A DNA stretch of 64,000 nucleotides from UBA3478 sp964217345. Its GTDB lineage: Bacteria; Bacteroidota; Bacteroidia; Flavobacteriales; Flavobacteriaceae. The translations under genes were made by a program, and so were the position numbers. The notes below the pieces were generated by a model, which was given only the letters and a program-made list of their open reading frames with translations, did not search any database and was not told the DNA's origin. How positions within the stretch are numbered: position 1 is the stretch's first letter; each line of letters begins with the position of its first letter. The stretch covers positions 1 through 64,000 of the forward strand of contig CAXPJI010000026.1 of NCBI GenBank assembly GCA_964217345.1, written 5' to 3'. Below, piece after piece: positions 1 to 9,770 of this stretch.

Positions 1-1340
1 TGTGGAGTATTCTTTGGCCATCCGATATATTCGGTAGTTCCTTTTAACTCGTAATGGTCTTGAATAAGGACTCCGTTATGTATTACCGTTAGTGTACCAG
101 CTTTGGTTCGGTTTCCTGCTTCATCAAACTCTGGGGCATGAAAAATAATATCGTAAGTATTCCATTCTCCTGAAGGTACTGAAGCCATTGCTAATGGAAT
201 CGCTTGTTTGTAAATAGAACCTACTTGGCCATTTACATAGGTCGGGTTATCATTGTTATCTAACACTTGCACCTCGTACTTCTCTTGCAGAAATATACCG
301 CTATTAGCGCGTGACTGGTTAGATCCACGCACGTCTGCCGGAGATCTCCATTCTAGGTGTAGCTGAACGCTTCCGAACACTTCTTTGGTTCTGATGTCAC
401 CTGTTCGATCGGCTACGGTCATGCTTCCATCTTCATTTAAAATCCATGGAGCCTCACCACCGTTTGCACTTTCCCATGAATCTAATGAGGTGCCATTAAA
501 TAAGACAATAGCATCGCTAGGAGCGCTACCGTTAGCGCCAGGTGTTACTTTTGGTGGCACGGGTTCATATAATTCAGTCGCCTCTGGAGTAGTAGGTTCT
601 TGTTCCATATTCGGAGCGTTTATTCTTCTGATTTTAATATTTCGGTAGGCAACCACGTCTCCGTGATCTTGAAGTCCAATTTTACCGGTACGATACTTTC
701 CGAAAGCAGCCCAATCGGCAAATTTAGAATTGGCAACAAGCTCATTCCATCCTTCGCCATGTACTGGGAAGTTTACGATTTCTTCGCCATTTTGTATCAC
801 GAATCCTTGATTGGCAAAGTAGTCAATAGTGATCGATAGCGTATTCCACTCTCCTGCCGGCAAGGTCACATCTTTTGAGGGCGCAACCATATCGTAAAGC
901 GCACCAGCTTGGTGAGTAAGACCTGCTTTTGCATCTGGATGTCGTTCATTATCTAAGACCTGAATTTCTGGTCCACTTAGGTAAGGTTCTGAAAGACGCT
1001 CGTCTTCGATAATACCCCAGAAAATTCCACTATTGGCTCCCTCTGCAACTTTGTATTCAAGTGCTAGCTCAAAGCTGTGGTAGTTTTCTTTGGTAACAAT
1101 ATTGTGACCCTTTCCCCATTGAGATCCTTCTTTAGGCGGATAAAAAACGAGTGCTCCATCTTCAATCTTCCATGCCTCGGACATGGTGTCACTGTTGTAC
1201 TGTTTCCATTTATCTGTTGAGGTGCCATCGAAAAGTACCTCCCAATCGTTTTCTTGTGCGGTTGTTTCGGTGGCTTTCTGAGTGGGGTTTGCACAGCCTA
1301 CAATAAGGGCTCCAAGTGCAATTAAAGCGGTTGCTTTCAT
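1..1340 (-). CDS. Lipoprotein with two tandem 3-keto-disaccharide hydrolase (DUF1080) domains, 3' end outside window
   Basis: The frame is open from an ATG at 1340 to the left edge, giving at least 446 residues. The N-terminus is a lipoprotein signal with lipobox IVGC and C16 as the lipidated cysteine. Two similar jelly-roll domains follow, at about residues 32-225 and 250 onward. Each carries the pattern W..L-F-[DN]-G-T, then a SGIFWG or SGIFLQ turn, E-x-QVLDN, and a late GEWN motif. This is PF06439, now named 3-keto-disaccharide hydrolase. The start overlaps the upstream isomerase stop by ATGA, so translation is probably coupled. With the neighbouring GMC dehydrogenase it likely cleaves 3-keto-glycosides in the periplasm or at the outer membrane. 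The substrate is unknown. The C-terminus is not in the window. Confidence 0.88.
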   Translation of the reverse strand, partial: MKATALIALGALIVGCANPTQKATETTAQENDWEVLFDGTSTDKWKQYNSDTMSEAWKIEDGALVFYPPKEGSQWGKGHNIVTKENYHSFELALEYKVAEGANSGIFWGIIEDERLSEPYLSGPEIQVLDNERHPDAKAGLTHQAGALYDMVAPSKDVTLPAGEWNTLSITIDYFANQGFVIQNGEEIVNFPVHGEGWNELVANSKFADWAAFGKYRTGKIGLQDHGDVVAYRNIKIRRINAPNMEQEPTTPEATELYEPVPPKVTPGANGSAPSDAIVLFNGTSLDSWESANGGEAPWILNEDGSMTVADRTGDIRTKEVFGSVQLHLEWRSPADVRGSNQSRANSGIFLQEKYEVQVLDNNDNPTYVNGQVGSIYKQAIPLAMASVPSGEWNTYDIIFHAPEFDEAGNRTKAGTLTVIHNGVLIQDHYELKGTTEYIGWPKNTP

Positions 1341-2389
1341 AGTCCTAAGATCTTTTTAAGTTCGTCTTTATTGACATCGCCTCCTGCAAAATCGTCAAAG
1401 GTTTTTTCGGTGGCTTCAATGATGTGATTTTTGATAAATGTTGCCCCTTCTCTAGCCCCTTGCTCAGGACTCTTGATGCAACATTCCCATTCCATAACTG
1501 CCCAAACATCACATCCGTATTGAGTAAGTTTAGAGAAAATGGTTTTAAAGTCTACTTGTCCATCGCCTGGGGATCTATAACGTCCTGCGCGATTAGACCA
1601 GTCATTGTATCCACCGAAGGCTCCTTTTTTCCCAGTTGGATTAAACTCTGAGTCTTTTACATGGAAGGCCTTAATGAATTCATGGTAATGATCGATATAT
1701 TCGATGTAGTCAAGCTGTTGAAGGACAAAGTGACTCGGGTCGTAAAGAATATTTACACGCTTATGATTGCCGGTTGCTGCGAGGAAACGCTCGAAAGTAT
1801 CTCCATCGTGGATATCTTCTCCCGGGTGAACCTCGTAACATATGTCAACTCCTTCTTTGTCGAAGTGATTCAAAATAGGCATCCATCTTTTAGCTAATTC
1901 TTCGAAGCCCATTTCAACTAATCCTGCCGGGCGTTGAGGCCAAGGGTGCATGGTATGCCATAATAATGAACCTGAAAAGGTTGCATGTGCATTAAGTCCT
2001 AAACGTCTACTTGCTGTAGCTGCTTTTTTTACCGTGTCAACTGCCCACTCCGTTCTTGCCTTTGGATTGTTTTTTACGGCATCAGGTGCAAAATTATCGA
2101 ACATTAGGTCATAGGCCGGATGTACTGCTACTAACTGACCTTGAAGGTGTGTCGATAGTTCAGTGATTTCTAATCCGAATGAAGCGATCTTTCCTTTGAG
2201 TTCGTCACAATAGTCTTGGCTTTCGGCAGCCTTGTCTAAATCAATTAAGAAAGATTCCCAAGTTGGGATTTGAATTCCTTTATACCCTAAATCTGCTGCC
2301 CATTGACATAGTCCTTCTAGGGAATTAAATGGAGGTTTACTGTCGATAAACTGCGCTAGAAACACCGCAGGTCCTTTAATCGTTTTCAT
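1337..2389 (-). CDS. Sugar phosphate isomerase/epimerase (xylose isomerase-like TIM barrel)
   Basis: This 350-residue protein matches the AP_endonuc_2/xylose-isomerase-like TIM barrel family. Putative metal ligands are the Glu of CYEVHPGE, Asp/His of YDPSHF, the HVKDSE stretch and the Glu of MEWEC. No signal peptide is seen, so it should be cytoplasmic. The family isomerises or epimerises sugars and keto-sugars, and in this context a 3-keto-sugar or inositol-like substrate is plausible, though this is inferred only from neighbours. It lies 10 bases after the Gfo/Idh/MocA gene and overlaps the DUF1080 start by 4 bases, so it belongs to a four-gene operon starting with the MFS gene. Confidence 0.85.
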   Translation of the reverse strand: MKTIKGPAVFLAQFIDSKPPFNSLEGLCQWAADLGYKGIQIPTWESFLIDLDKAAESQDYCDELKGKIASFGLEITELSTHLQGQLVAVHPAYDLMFDNFAPDAVKNNPKARTEWAVDTVKKAATASRRLGLNAHATFSGSLLWHTMHPWPQRPAGLVEMGFEELAKRWMPILNHFDKEGVDICYEVHPGEDIHDGDTFERFLAATGNHKRVNILYDPSHFVLQQLDYIEYIDHYHEFIKAFHVKDSEFNPTGKKGAFGGYNDWSNRAGRYRSPGDGQVDFKTIFSKLTQYGCDVWAVMEWECCIKSPEQGAREGATFIKNHIIEATEKTFDDFAGGDVNKDELKKILGL

Positions 2390-2399
2390 AGCGTTGTTT

Positions 2400-3545
2400 T
2401 TATTGTTGAGAGTCTAAAGTGACCCAAACATTTCCTTTAGCATTTGATTCAACGGTGGCTTCAATGAAGTTCATTCCGCGAAGACCATCGGTAACTGTTG
2501 GGAATGCTCCGTCATGGTAAGTTTCTCCGCGAACCGCTTTCGCAACTCCTAGATAAATGTTAGCCATAGCATCGAAAAGCCCTTCAGGGTGTCCTGGAGG
2601 TACTTTGGTGCCCTCTAATGAAAACTCGCTGTTGTATCCATGTCCTGGCTTCAGAACTTGCATCGGCTGACCTTCTTTAAGTAGGTATAGATAATTGGGG
2701 TTTTCTTGTTCCCATTTTAAGCCACCCTCTTTTCCATAGATGGATAGAACAATATTGTTTTCTTCGGCAGTAGCGATTTGACTCGATCGAACCACTCCTT
2801 TTACATGTTTGTCAAGGCGAACCAGTACGGTTGCGTCAACATCCATTACGTTGTCATCGTATAAGAAATTGAAGTCGCTTAGTACTTCTTTTATTTCGAG
2901 ACCTGTAGTGTATTCTACAAGGTTAAAGGCGTGAACTCCGATATCCCCAACACAGCATGAGATTCCTGATTTTTCAGGATCTAATCTCCAGGTAGCTTTT
3001 CTTGAGGCTTCATCGTGAATGAGCGGATTGATCCATCCCTGGTAGTACTGAACATCCACCTTATGAACATTTCCAATGGCTCCTGAGCGAATCATTTCTC
3101 TCATCTGACGTACCATCGGGTATCCAGTGTAGGTGTGTGTAAGTGCGAATACCGCTCCACCCTTTTCTTGAAGGGCTGCGATTTCTTTTGCCTCTTCATA
3201 GGTGGTAGTCATCGGCTTCTCACAGATCACATTGAATCCATTTTCAAGAAGTGTTTTAGCCATCGGAAAATGAAGAAAGTTAGGGGTCAGGATACTGACA
3301 ACTTGCATGCGCTCCTCTTCGGGTAGTGCATTTTCTGCAGCCACTAACTCTTCAACAGTCGCATAGATACGATTGGTCGGAATATCGATATGCTTTGCAA
3401 ATTCGATACTTACGTTTTTGTCTGGATTGAAAACCCCTCCGACAATTTCGTAGTTGTCATTAATAAATGCTGCAATTCGGTGAACGATTCCGATTAGGGA
3501 GTCGCCTCCGCCACCTAATATTCCAAGTTTGATTTTCTTCGGCAT
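2400..3545 (-). CDS. Gfo/Idh/MocA family NAD(P)-dependent oxidoreductase
   Basis: The 381-residue protein has an N-terminal Rossmann fold with a glycine-rich loop (GILGGGGDS) and the family signature CEKPMTTTYEEA, in which EKP holds the nicotinamide ring. The C-terminal half is the substrate/oligomerisation domain. There is no signal sequence. Family members oxidise or reduce sugars, inositols and keto-sugars, and some act reversibly on the 3-position, which fits the adjacent 3-keto-glycoside genes. It sits 2 bases after the MFS gene and 10 bases before the isomerase gene. The exact substrate cannot be read from the sequence. Confidence 0.88.
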   Translation of the reverse strand: MPKKIKLGILGGGGDSLIGIVHRIAAFINDNYEIVGGVFNPDKNVSIEFAKHIDIPTNRIYATVEELVAAENALPEEERMQVVSILTPNFLHFPMAKTLLENGFNVICEKPMTTTYEEAKEIAALQEKGGAVFALTHTYTGYPMVRQMREMIRSGAIGNVHKVDVQYYQGWINPLIHDEASRKATWRLDPEKSGISCCVGDIGVHAFNLVEYTTGLEIKEVLSDFNFLYDDNVMDVDATVLVRLDKHVKGVVRSSQIATAEENNIVLSIYGKEGGLKWEQENPNYLYLLKEGQPMQVLKPGHGYNSEFSLEGTKVPPGHPEGLFDAMANIYLGVAKAVRGETYHDGAFPTVTDGLRGMNFIEATVESNAKGNVWVTLDSQQ

Positions 3546-3547
3546 AA

Positions 3548-4774
3548 TTATGATTTGTATTCAACTTTTTCAGAACGGAAAAATACCGCAAATAAGACAA
3601 ACACCCCAATAGCGAATAGGGCAGGAAGAACCCAAATTTGATTCCAGTCGTGACCACCATTGCTAAGAGCGTAGCTGTCAGTGATTTGTCCTGCGATCCA
3701 GAATCCAACAAGCATACCCACACCATAAGTGGCTAGAGTAATTAGACCCTGAGCTGCACTCTTTACACTATCACCTGCTTTGGTATCCGTATAAATTTGG
3801 CCGGATACGAAGAAGAAATCGTAGCAAATACCGTGCAGGGCGATACCGATAAGTAATAGGAAAACTCCGTCATCTGCATTTCCGATGGAGAATAGGAAAT
3901 AACGAACTGCCCAAGCAGCCATACCTACTAGAATCGTTTTCTTGAATCCGAAACGGGTGAAAAATACCGGTAAAAGAAGCATGAAAAGAACTTCTGAGAT
4001 TTGTCCGATAGTCATTTTACCCGCTGGGTTGGCTACTTCAATTTCACCTAAAAATTGTGCGGCGTGCTGGTAGTAGAATGCTAACGGAATACAAATAAGC
4101 ACTGACGATAAGAAGAATACTAAAAAGTTTCTATCCTTAAGCAGACTCAATGCATCGAGACCTAAAATATCGCTAACTGTCACTGCACCTTTTTTGGCAG
4201 TAGGAGGTGTTTTAGGAAGTGTAAAGCTGAATAATCCTAAGATTGCTGAAGCCACACCAGTCATTAGGAAAGTATTTCGAAGTGCTCCTTGTGCTACTGA
4301 TTCAGGCGCATCCCATTTGAAAACGAAGCTGATGATTAATCCGGCAAGGATCCATCCGATCGTACCAAAAACACGGATTGGAGAAAACTCTTTTGCAGGG
4401 TTAGTCATCTGGTTAAAGGAAACAGAGTTTACTAGAGCTAGAGTCGGCATATAGGCAATCATATACCCCAAAACATAGGGGTAGAACACCGCAAAGTTCT
4501 CTGCTATCGACATTTGATACATTAAAAATGCTCCCACAAGGTGAAGCACCCCCAGAATTCTCTCAGCATTGAAATATCGATCGGCGATAAGACCGATAAT
4601 AAACGGAGCAATAATTGCCCCCCAACTTTGTGTAGAATAGGCCATGGCGCTTTCTGACCCAGTTGCTCCTAGAGTGCTCGGTAAGAAAATACCCATAGTT
4701 ACAAACCAGCCACCCCAGATGAAAAATTCTAGGAACATCATAAACGAGAGTTGAATGCGTGTGCTTGTTTTCAT
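3548..4774 (-). CDS. MFS transporter, nucleoside:H+ symporter (NupG/XapB) type
   Basis: A 408-residue inner-membrane protein with about 12 hydrophobic segments. It starts with an MFS first helix rich in FFIWGGW and has a D-R-Y-F-N loop after helix 2. This form resembles the nucleoside permease branch of MFS that is common next to DUF1080 and Gfo/Idh/MocA genes in Bacteroidota, where it is more likely a sugar or keto-sugar importer than a nucleoside carrier. That reassignment is inference from context. It is the first gene of the minus-strand operon and diverges from the GMC gene across a 128-base gap, in which I found no clear TAnnTTTG box for either direction. Confidence 0.82.
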   Translation of the reverse strand: MKTSTRIQLSFMMFLEFFIWGGWFVTMGIFLPSTLGATGSESAMAYSTQSWGAIIAPFIIGLIADRYFNAERILGVLHLVGAFLMYQMSIAENFAVFYPYVLGYMIAYMPTLALVNSVSFNQMTNPAKEFSPIRVFGTIGWILAGLIISFVFKWDAPESVAQGALRNTFLMTGVASAILGLFSFTLPKTPPTAKKGAVTVSDILGLDALSLLKDRNFLVFFLSSVLICIPLAFYYQHAAQFLGEIEVANPAGKMTIGQISEVLFMLLLPVFFTRFGFKKTILVGMAAWAVRYFLFSIGNADDGVFLLLIGIALHGICYDFFFVSGQIYTDTKAGDSVKSAAQGLITLATYGVGMLVGFWIAGQITDSYALSNGGHDWNQIWVLPALFAIGVFVLFAVFFRSEKVEYKS

Positions 4775-4902
4775 AATTGATTATTGTGTAAGGATTAGTG
4801 TTGTATAGTTGTTATCTTGTTAAAGTTTGCCTCAAAAGGCCACTAAATGTAGAAAAATATCATTGGTTTCTCTAAATTGTGCCAACTAAACTATTGACAA
4901 CG

Positions 4903-6621
4903 ATGAGTAAATTTTATTTCAACGAAGAGCAAGAATCGTATGACGCGATTGTCGTTGGTACCGGTATTAGCGGTGGCTGGGCGGCAAAGGAGTTGTGCGA
5001 AAATGGCTTGAAGACCTTAGTTCTCGAAAGAGGACCTATGAAAAAACACCGCGAAGACTATCCAACCGCTAACCTTGACAAATGGGATCTACCTAATGGT
5101 GATCGTCAAACGGTTGAAGAGGCTGCGAGACAGCAAAAGCAGTCACGTACGGGGTACACCACACGTAAATCTTCTTCGCACTGGTTTGTAGATGATGTTG
5201 ATCATCCTTATAATGAAACCGAGCGTTTTGACTGGATGCGTGGATACCACGTTGGTGGACGTTCAATCATGTGGGGAAGACACTCTTATCGTTGGAGTGA
5301 TATCAGTTTTGAATCAAATGCTCGTAATGGAGTTGCTGTTGATTGGCCAGTACGATACAAGGACATTGCCCCATGGTATTCTCACGTTGAGAAGTTTATT
5401 GGGGTTTCTGGTGAGTCGCTAGGGTTATCTCAATTACCTGATAGTGAATTTGAGCCTCCAATGCCTTTTAACTGTGCTGAAGAGAAAATCAAAGACAAAG
5501 TTGCTGAGCATTTCGATGGACGTGTACTTACACCAGGTCGTGTAGCGCACATCACAAGCGATAAGCAATTTGATGGTGACGGACGTATTCGTTGTCAATA
5601 TAGAAACCGCTGTATCAGAGGGTGTCCTTTCGGGTCATACTTTAGCAGCCTTTCGTCAACACTTCCTGTTGCCGAACGCACAGGAAACCTAACCCTTCGT
5701 CCTGATTCTATCGTTACCGAGGTGATTTACGATGCCGATACTCAAAAGGCTACAGGTGTGAAAGTAATCGATCGCGTAACTAAAGAGGAGTTTGAATTCA
5801 AGGCCAAAGTCGTATTCTTATGTGCTTCTGCAATTGCGTCAACTTCGATTCTAATGCAATCGCGATCTGATCGTTTCCCTAATGGATTAGGAAATGATAG
5901 TGATCAACTAGGACGTAATATCATGGACCACCACTTAAATGTTGGTGCTGTAGGTATTATGGAAGGCTTAGAAGATAAATACTACAAAGGCCGTAAGGTT
6001 GCTGGTTGGTATGTGCCTTCATTTAGAAATATTGGTGGATCTACCAATCGTAAAGATTTCAAAGGTCTTTACGGATATCAGGGTGGAGCTAGCAGAAGTA
6101 ATTATAATGATCTAATTGCTGAAGCTAAGTTTGGGCCACAACTTAAGGAGAACATCCTAGGACCTGGTCAGTGGAGTGCTACCTTCTATGGTTTTGGTGA
6201 GATTCTGCCTTATGAGGATAACCGTTTCACCCTCGACTACGATAAGCTAGATCAGTGGGGATTACCTACACCAACTTTTAATGCAACGATTAAAGAGAAT
6301 GAGATCGCAATGCGTAAAGATATGCGAGATCAAGCCGAACAAATGCTTGAGAAAGCAGGTGCTAAGGATATCTTCTCATTTAATGGAAGCTATGCAATCG
6401 GTCTGGGTATCCACGAAATGGGTACCGCTCGTATGGGACGTGATCCTAAGACTTCGGTACTTAACGGATACAACCAAGTACACGCTTGTAAAAATGTTTA
6501 TGTAACTGACGGTTCTTTCATGACTTCAGCAAACTGTGTAAACCCATCGCTTACTTACATGGCGTTTACAGCACGTGCAGCTAATCATGCAGTTCAAGAA
6601 CTTAAAAACGGAAATATCTAA
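4903..6621 (+). CDS. GMC family oxidoreductase, probable glycoside 3-dehydrogenase catalytic subunit
   Basis: From the ATG at 4903 the protein has 572 residues. An in-frame GTG at 4879 would add eight residues ahead of the conserved start and is less likely. The FAD-binding GxGxxG (GTGISG) is at residues 19-24. The C-terminal GMC_oxred_C domain carries HEMGTARMG and the C-V-N-P-S-L-T active-site region. The protein has no signal peptide of its own. The 1-base overlap with the downstream gluconate-dehydrogenase-subunit-3-like gene suggests the two form a heterodimer exported together. Related enzymes oxidise C3 of glycosides. The electron acceptor (usually a cytochrome c) is not encoded nearby. 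Confidence 0.87.
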   Translation: MSKFYFNEEQESYDAIVVGTGISGGWAAKELCENGLKTLVLERGPMKKHREDYPTANLDKWDLPNGDRQTVEEAARQQKQSRTGYTTRKSSSHWFVDDVDHPYNETERFDWMRGYHVGGRSIMWGRHSYRWSDISFESNARNGVAVDWPVRYKDIAPWYSHVEKFIGVSGESLGLSQLPDSEFEPPMPFNCAEEKIKDKVAEHFDGRVLTPGRVAHITSDKQFDGDGRIRCQYRNRCIRGCPFGSYFSSLSSTLPVAERTGNLTLRPDSIVTEVIYDADTQKATGVKVIDRVTKEEFEFKAKVVFLCASAIASTSILMQSRSDRFPNGLGNDSDQLGRNIMDHHLNVGAVGIMEGLEDKYYKGRKVAGWYVPSFRNIGGSTNRKDFKGLYGYQGGASRSNYNDLIAEAKFGPQLKENILGPGQWSATFYGFGEILPYEDNRFTLDYDKLDQWGLPTPTFNATIKENEIAMRKDMRDQAEQMLEKAGAKDIFSFNGSYAIGLGIHEMGTARMGRDPKTSVLNGYNQVHACKNVYVTDGSFMTSANCVNPSLTYMAFTARAANHAVQELKNGNI

Positions 6622-7196
6622 TGGAAAGAAGAGACGCACTTAAGAATTTAGGAAAGGCTTTCGGTTTTGCCGTTGCCACTCCTACGGTATTATCCATTCT
6701 GCAGAGTTGTAGCTCTTCAGACGGATTAGCATGGGCACCACAATTCTTCTCAAGCGAAGAAGGCTCGTTTTTAGTTAAGGCAATTGATGTGATTTTGCCG
6801 GCTACGGATACTCCTTCAGCTTCTGAAGTTAATGTTCATGTATTCATCGATAAGTTGATCGCTGAATGTTATGACGCTGAGGCTCAGGAACGAGTTAAGA
6901 GTCAATTGACTGCTTTTGCCAGCTTTGTAACTGAATCGACAGGAGCTAGTTCTCTGGCAGCGGTTAGTGAAGCAAATCTTGTAGATAGTTTCACGACCCT
7001 ATTCGGTGATAGAGATGAGTCTATTTCTTCTGATGCCTATGCATTTGCTGGAGATTTAAGAAGTATGACCATTAGCGCTTATAAAGGTTCTGAATATATC
7101 GGAGAGAATGTTCTTGCCTATTTACCAGTGCCAGGCGAGTATATCGCTTGTGATGATTTGCAAACGCTCACTGGCGGTAAAGCTTGGTCTGAATAA
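6621..7196 (+). CDS. Gluconate 2-dehydrogenase subunit 3 family protein (small subunit of the GMC dehydrogenase)
   Basis: This 191-residue protein begins with ERRDALK followed by a hydrophobic stretch and LQSC, a Tat-like signal that also resembles a lipobox. The mature part matches the gluconate 2-dehydrogenase subunit 3 family (PF13618). In such two-subunit enzymes the small subunit carries the Tat signal and takes the FAD subunit across the membrane by hitchhiking. Its ATG overlaps the GMC stop codon (TAATG). Transcription appears to end at the strong hairpin 19 bases after the stop. Whether the signal is processed as Tat, lipoprotein or both is uncertain. Confidence 0.83.
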   Translation: MERRDALKNLGKAFGFAVATPTVLSILQSCSSSDGLAWAPQFFSSEEGSFLVKAIDVILPATDTPSASEVNVHVFIDKLIAECYDAEAQERVKSQLTAFASFVTESTGASSLAAVSEANLVDSFTTLFGDRDESISSDAYAFAGDLRSMTISAYKGSEYIGENVLAYLPVPGEYIACDDLQTLTGGKAWSE

Positions 7197-7214
7197 GACC
7201 TCAATAGTTTAAGT

Positions 7215-7248
7215 AAAAAAGCCCGCACCATTGGTGCGGGCTTTTTTT
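7215..7248. terminator. Bidirectional rho-independent terminator between the GMC operon and nrdA
   Basis: A GC-rich stem, GCCCGCAC paired with GTGCGGGC around a 5-base loop, is flanked by an A-run on the left and a T-run on the right. It can therefore stop transcription from both convergent operons. Confidence 0.9.
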
Positions 7249-7279
7249 GTGTTTCTTAATTACTTATGGCAGCGAGTAA

Positions 7280-9730
7280 TTAAGATCCACACATTAAACA
7301 GTCGTCATCTCCTTGACCCTCTTTTGATCTTCTAATGAGTTCCTTCATTTCTTCAGGACTCATTGGTTCGACATCTACTTCTTTCTCGCGGATGCTTGCG
7401 GCGTCTTGTTCAGCCACCTTAATTTGCGCCTCTGCGGATACTGCTACTGGAGCAGCTTTCTTAGTATTATCTACTGTGAATTTGATAGCGTCTGTAGCTG
7501 CTTTTGTTCTGAGGTAATACATACCTGTTTTTAACCCGCTCTTCCAAGCATAGAAGTGCATTGAGGTAAGCTTGCTGAAGCTTGCATTCTCCATGAATAG
7601 ATTGAGCGATTGAGACTGGTCGATAAAATAACCTCTGTGACGGCTCATATCGATAATGTCTTTCATACTCAACTCCCATGCAGTTTTGTAAAGCTCCTTG
7701 ATATCTTCTGGAATTCCATCAATATGTTGTACAGATCCGTTAGCTCTCATGAGCTCTTGCTTCATGCTTTCATTCCATAAACCAAGACGAACTAAATCTT
7801 TCAATAGGTGCTTATTTACTACGATGAACTCTCCTGAGAGTACACGACGGGTGTATAGGTTTGAGGTATATGGCTCAAAACATTCATTATTACCTAAGAT
7901 TTGAGAGGTAGAAGCAGTTGGCATCGGTGCAACAAGAAGTGAGTTTCTAACACCGTGTTTTAGTACTTGCTTACGTAGTGCATCCCAATCCCAACGACCA
8001 GATAGTTCGTCATCTTTGATTCCCCAAAGTTCGTACTGGAATTTACCTTCAGAAATTGGAGATCCTTTATAGCTGCTGTAAGGCCCTTCATCAATCGCCA
8101 TTTCCATGGATGCGGTGACGGCAGCGAAATAAAGTGTTTCAAAAATTTCTTGATTTAATTTTTTCGCTTCATCTGAGGTAAACGGTAGACGCATCATGAT
8201 GAATGCATCGGCAAGTCCCTGAACTCCTAATCCGATAGGGCGGTGACGCATATTTGAGTTCTCGGCTTCTACTACCGGGTAGTAGTTGCGATCGATTACT
8301 GTGTTGAGGTTGCGTGTTACTCGCTTGGTAACATCAAAAAGCTCTTGATGGTCAAATTTGCCGTCCTTTACAAACATCGGAAGTGCAATTGACGCTAGAT
8401 TACAAACAGCAACTTCGTCTTCTGAGGTGTATTCTAGGATCTCAGTACAAAGATTTGATGATCTGATGGTCCCCAAATTCTTTTGATTGCTCTTGCGATT
8501 CGCGGCATCCTTGTAAAGCATATAAGGAGTACCTGTCTCGATTTGAGATTCTAGAATTTTTTCCCAAAGCTCACGTGCTTTTACGGTTTTACGTCCTCTA
8601 TCTTCGGCTTCGTACTGAAGGTATAACTTGTCGAATTCTTCACTGTGGTTGTCGAATAACCCTGGGCATTCGTTAGGACACATTAGGGTCCAATCTTCGT
8701 TTGCCTCAACGCGCTTCATAAATAAATCGGGTATCCACATTGCGTAGAAAAGGTCACGCGCGCGCATTTCCTCTTTACCATGATTCTTTTTAAGATCAAG
8801 GAAGTCAAAAATGTCTGCGTGCCATGGTTCGATGTACATCGCGAAACTTCCTTTTCTCTTTCCGCCACCTTGATCTACATAACGAGCAGTGTCATTGTAT
8901 ACTCGAAGCATAGGAACAATACCATTAGAGGTACCGTTGGTACCTGATATGTAAGAACCTGTAGCTCTAATGTTGTGAATTGATAGACCGATACCTCCTG
9001 CAGACTGTGAGATTTTAGCAGTCTGTTTCAAGGTGTCATAAATACCATCAATACTGTCGTCTTTCATGGTTAGTAGAAAGCACGATGACATCTGAGGTTT
9101 TGGGGTTCCTGAATTAAACAGGGTTGGGGTCGCGTGTGTAAAGTAACGCTTAGACATTAAGTCATAGGTCTCGATAGCAGCATCTAAGTCGTTCGGATGA
9201 ATCCCAACCGAAACTCTCATCAACATGTGCTGTGGTCTTTCTACGATCTTACCATTGATCTTCAAAAGATAGGAACGCTCTAGAGTTTTAAAACCAAAGT
9301 AATCGTAACCAAAATCACGATCGTAGATAATACATGAATCAAGCTTTTCTGCGTTATCCATAATCACCTTGTGTACCTCGTCAGAAAGAAGCGGCCCTTT
9401 CTTACCGGTTCTTGGGTTGACGTAGTTAAAGAGGTCATCCATAGTCTCTGAGAACGACTTCTTGGTGTTTTTATGTAAGTTCGATACTGAGATTCTCGCT
9501 GCTAACTGTGCGAAGTCTGGGTGAGTAGTGGTCATTGTGGCCGCCACCTCTGCCGCGAGGTTATCTAATTCTGATGTAGTAACGCCGTCGTACAAACCAT
9601 CGATAACACGCATTGCTACTTTTACTGGATCTACCAGCGGGCTTAAGCCATAGCATAATTTGCGGATTCTCGTGGTGATTTTGTCGAACATAACGGGCTC
9701 TTGTCTCCCGTCTCTTTTTACTACATGCAT
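7280..9730 (-). CDS. nrdA: Ribonucleoside-diphosphate reductase, class Ia, alpha subunit
   Basis: The 816-residue protein reduces ribonucleoside diphosphates with NrdB. An N-terminal ATP-cone (VVKRDGRQEPVMFDKI) is present, so dATP feedback control is likely. Catalytic residues are visible: the Cys of MSSCFLL, the Asn-Cys-Glu of SNLCTEI, the partner Cys of VAVCNLAS, and the C-terminal redox pair CLMC. Length is normal for the class. nrdB lies 40 bases upstream on the same strand. I looked for paired NrdR boxes upstream of nrdB and found none. Confidence 0.97.
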   Translation of the reverse strand: MHVVKRDGRQEPVMFDKITTRIRKLCYGLSPLVDPVKVAMRVIDGLYDGVTTSELDNLAAEVAATMTTTHPDFAQLAARISVSNLHKNTKKSFSETMDDLFNYVNPRTGKKGPLLSDEVHKVIMDNAEKLDSCIIYDRDFGYDYFGFKTLERSYLLKINGKIVERPQHMLMRVSVGIHPNDLDAAIETYDLMSKRYFTHATPTLFNSGTPKPQMSSCFLLTMKDDSIDGIYDTLKQTAKISQSAGGIGLSIHNIRATGSYISGTNGTSNGIVPMLRVYNDTARYVDQGGGKRKGSFAMYIEPWHADIFDFLDLKKNHGKEEMRARDLFYAMWIPDLFMKRVEANEDWTLMCPNECPGLFDNHSEEFDKLYLQYEAEDRGRKTVKARELWEKILESQIETGTPYMLYKDAANRKSNQKNLGTIRSSNLCTEILEYTSEDEVAVCNLASIALPMFVKDGKFDHQELFDVTKRVTRNLNTVIDRNYYPVVEAENSNMRHRPIGLGVQGLADAFIMMRLPFTSDEAKKLNQEIFETLYFAAVTASMEMAIDEGPYSSYKGSPISEGKFQYELWGIKDDELSGRWDWDALRKQVLKHGVRNSLLVAPMPTASTSQILGNNECFEPYTSNLYTRRVLSGEFIVVNKHLLKDLVRLGLWNESMKQELMRANGSVQHIDGIPEDIKELYKTAWELSMKDIIDMSRHRGYFIDQSQSLNLFMENASFSKLTSMHFYAWKSGLKTGMYYLRTKAATDAIKFTVDNTKKAAPVAVSAEAQIKVAEQDAASIREKEVDVEPMSPEEMKELIRRSKEGQGDDDCLMCGS

Positions 9731-9770
9731 ATCGAAAGGTTTTAAGGGTTGGCTAGGTGAATGGTGTTAA

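Noticed and set aside
385..839. Two plus-strand open frames opposite the left-edge lipoprotein
   Set aside because: They are antisense shadows of the continuous DUF1080 reading frame, which has conserved domains.
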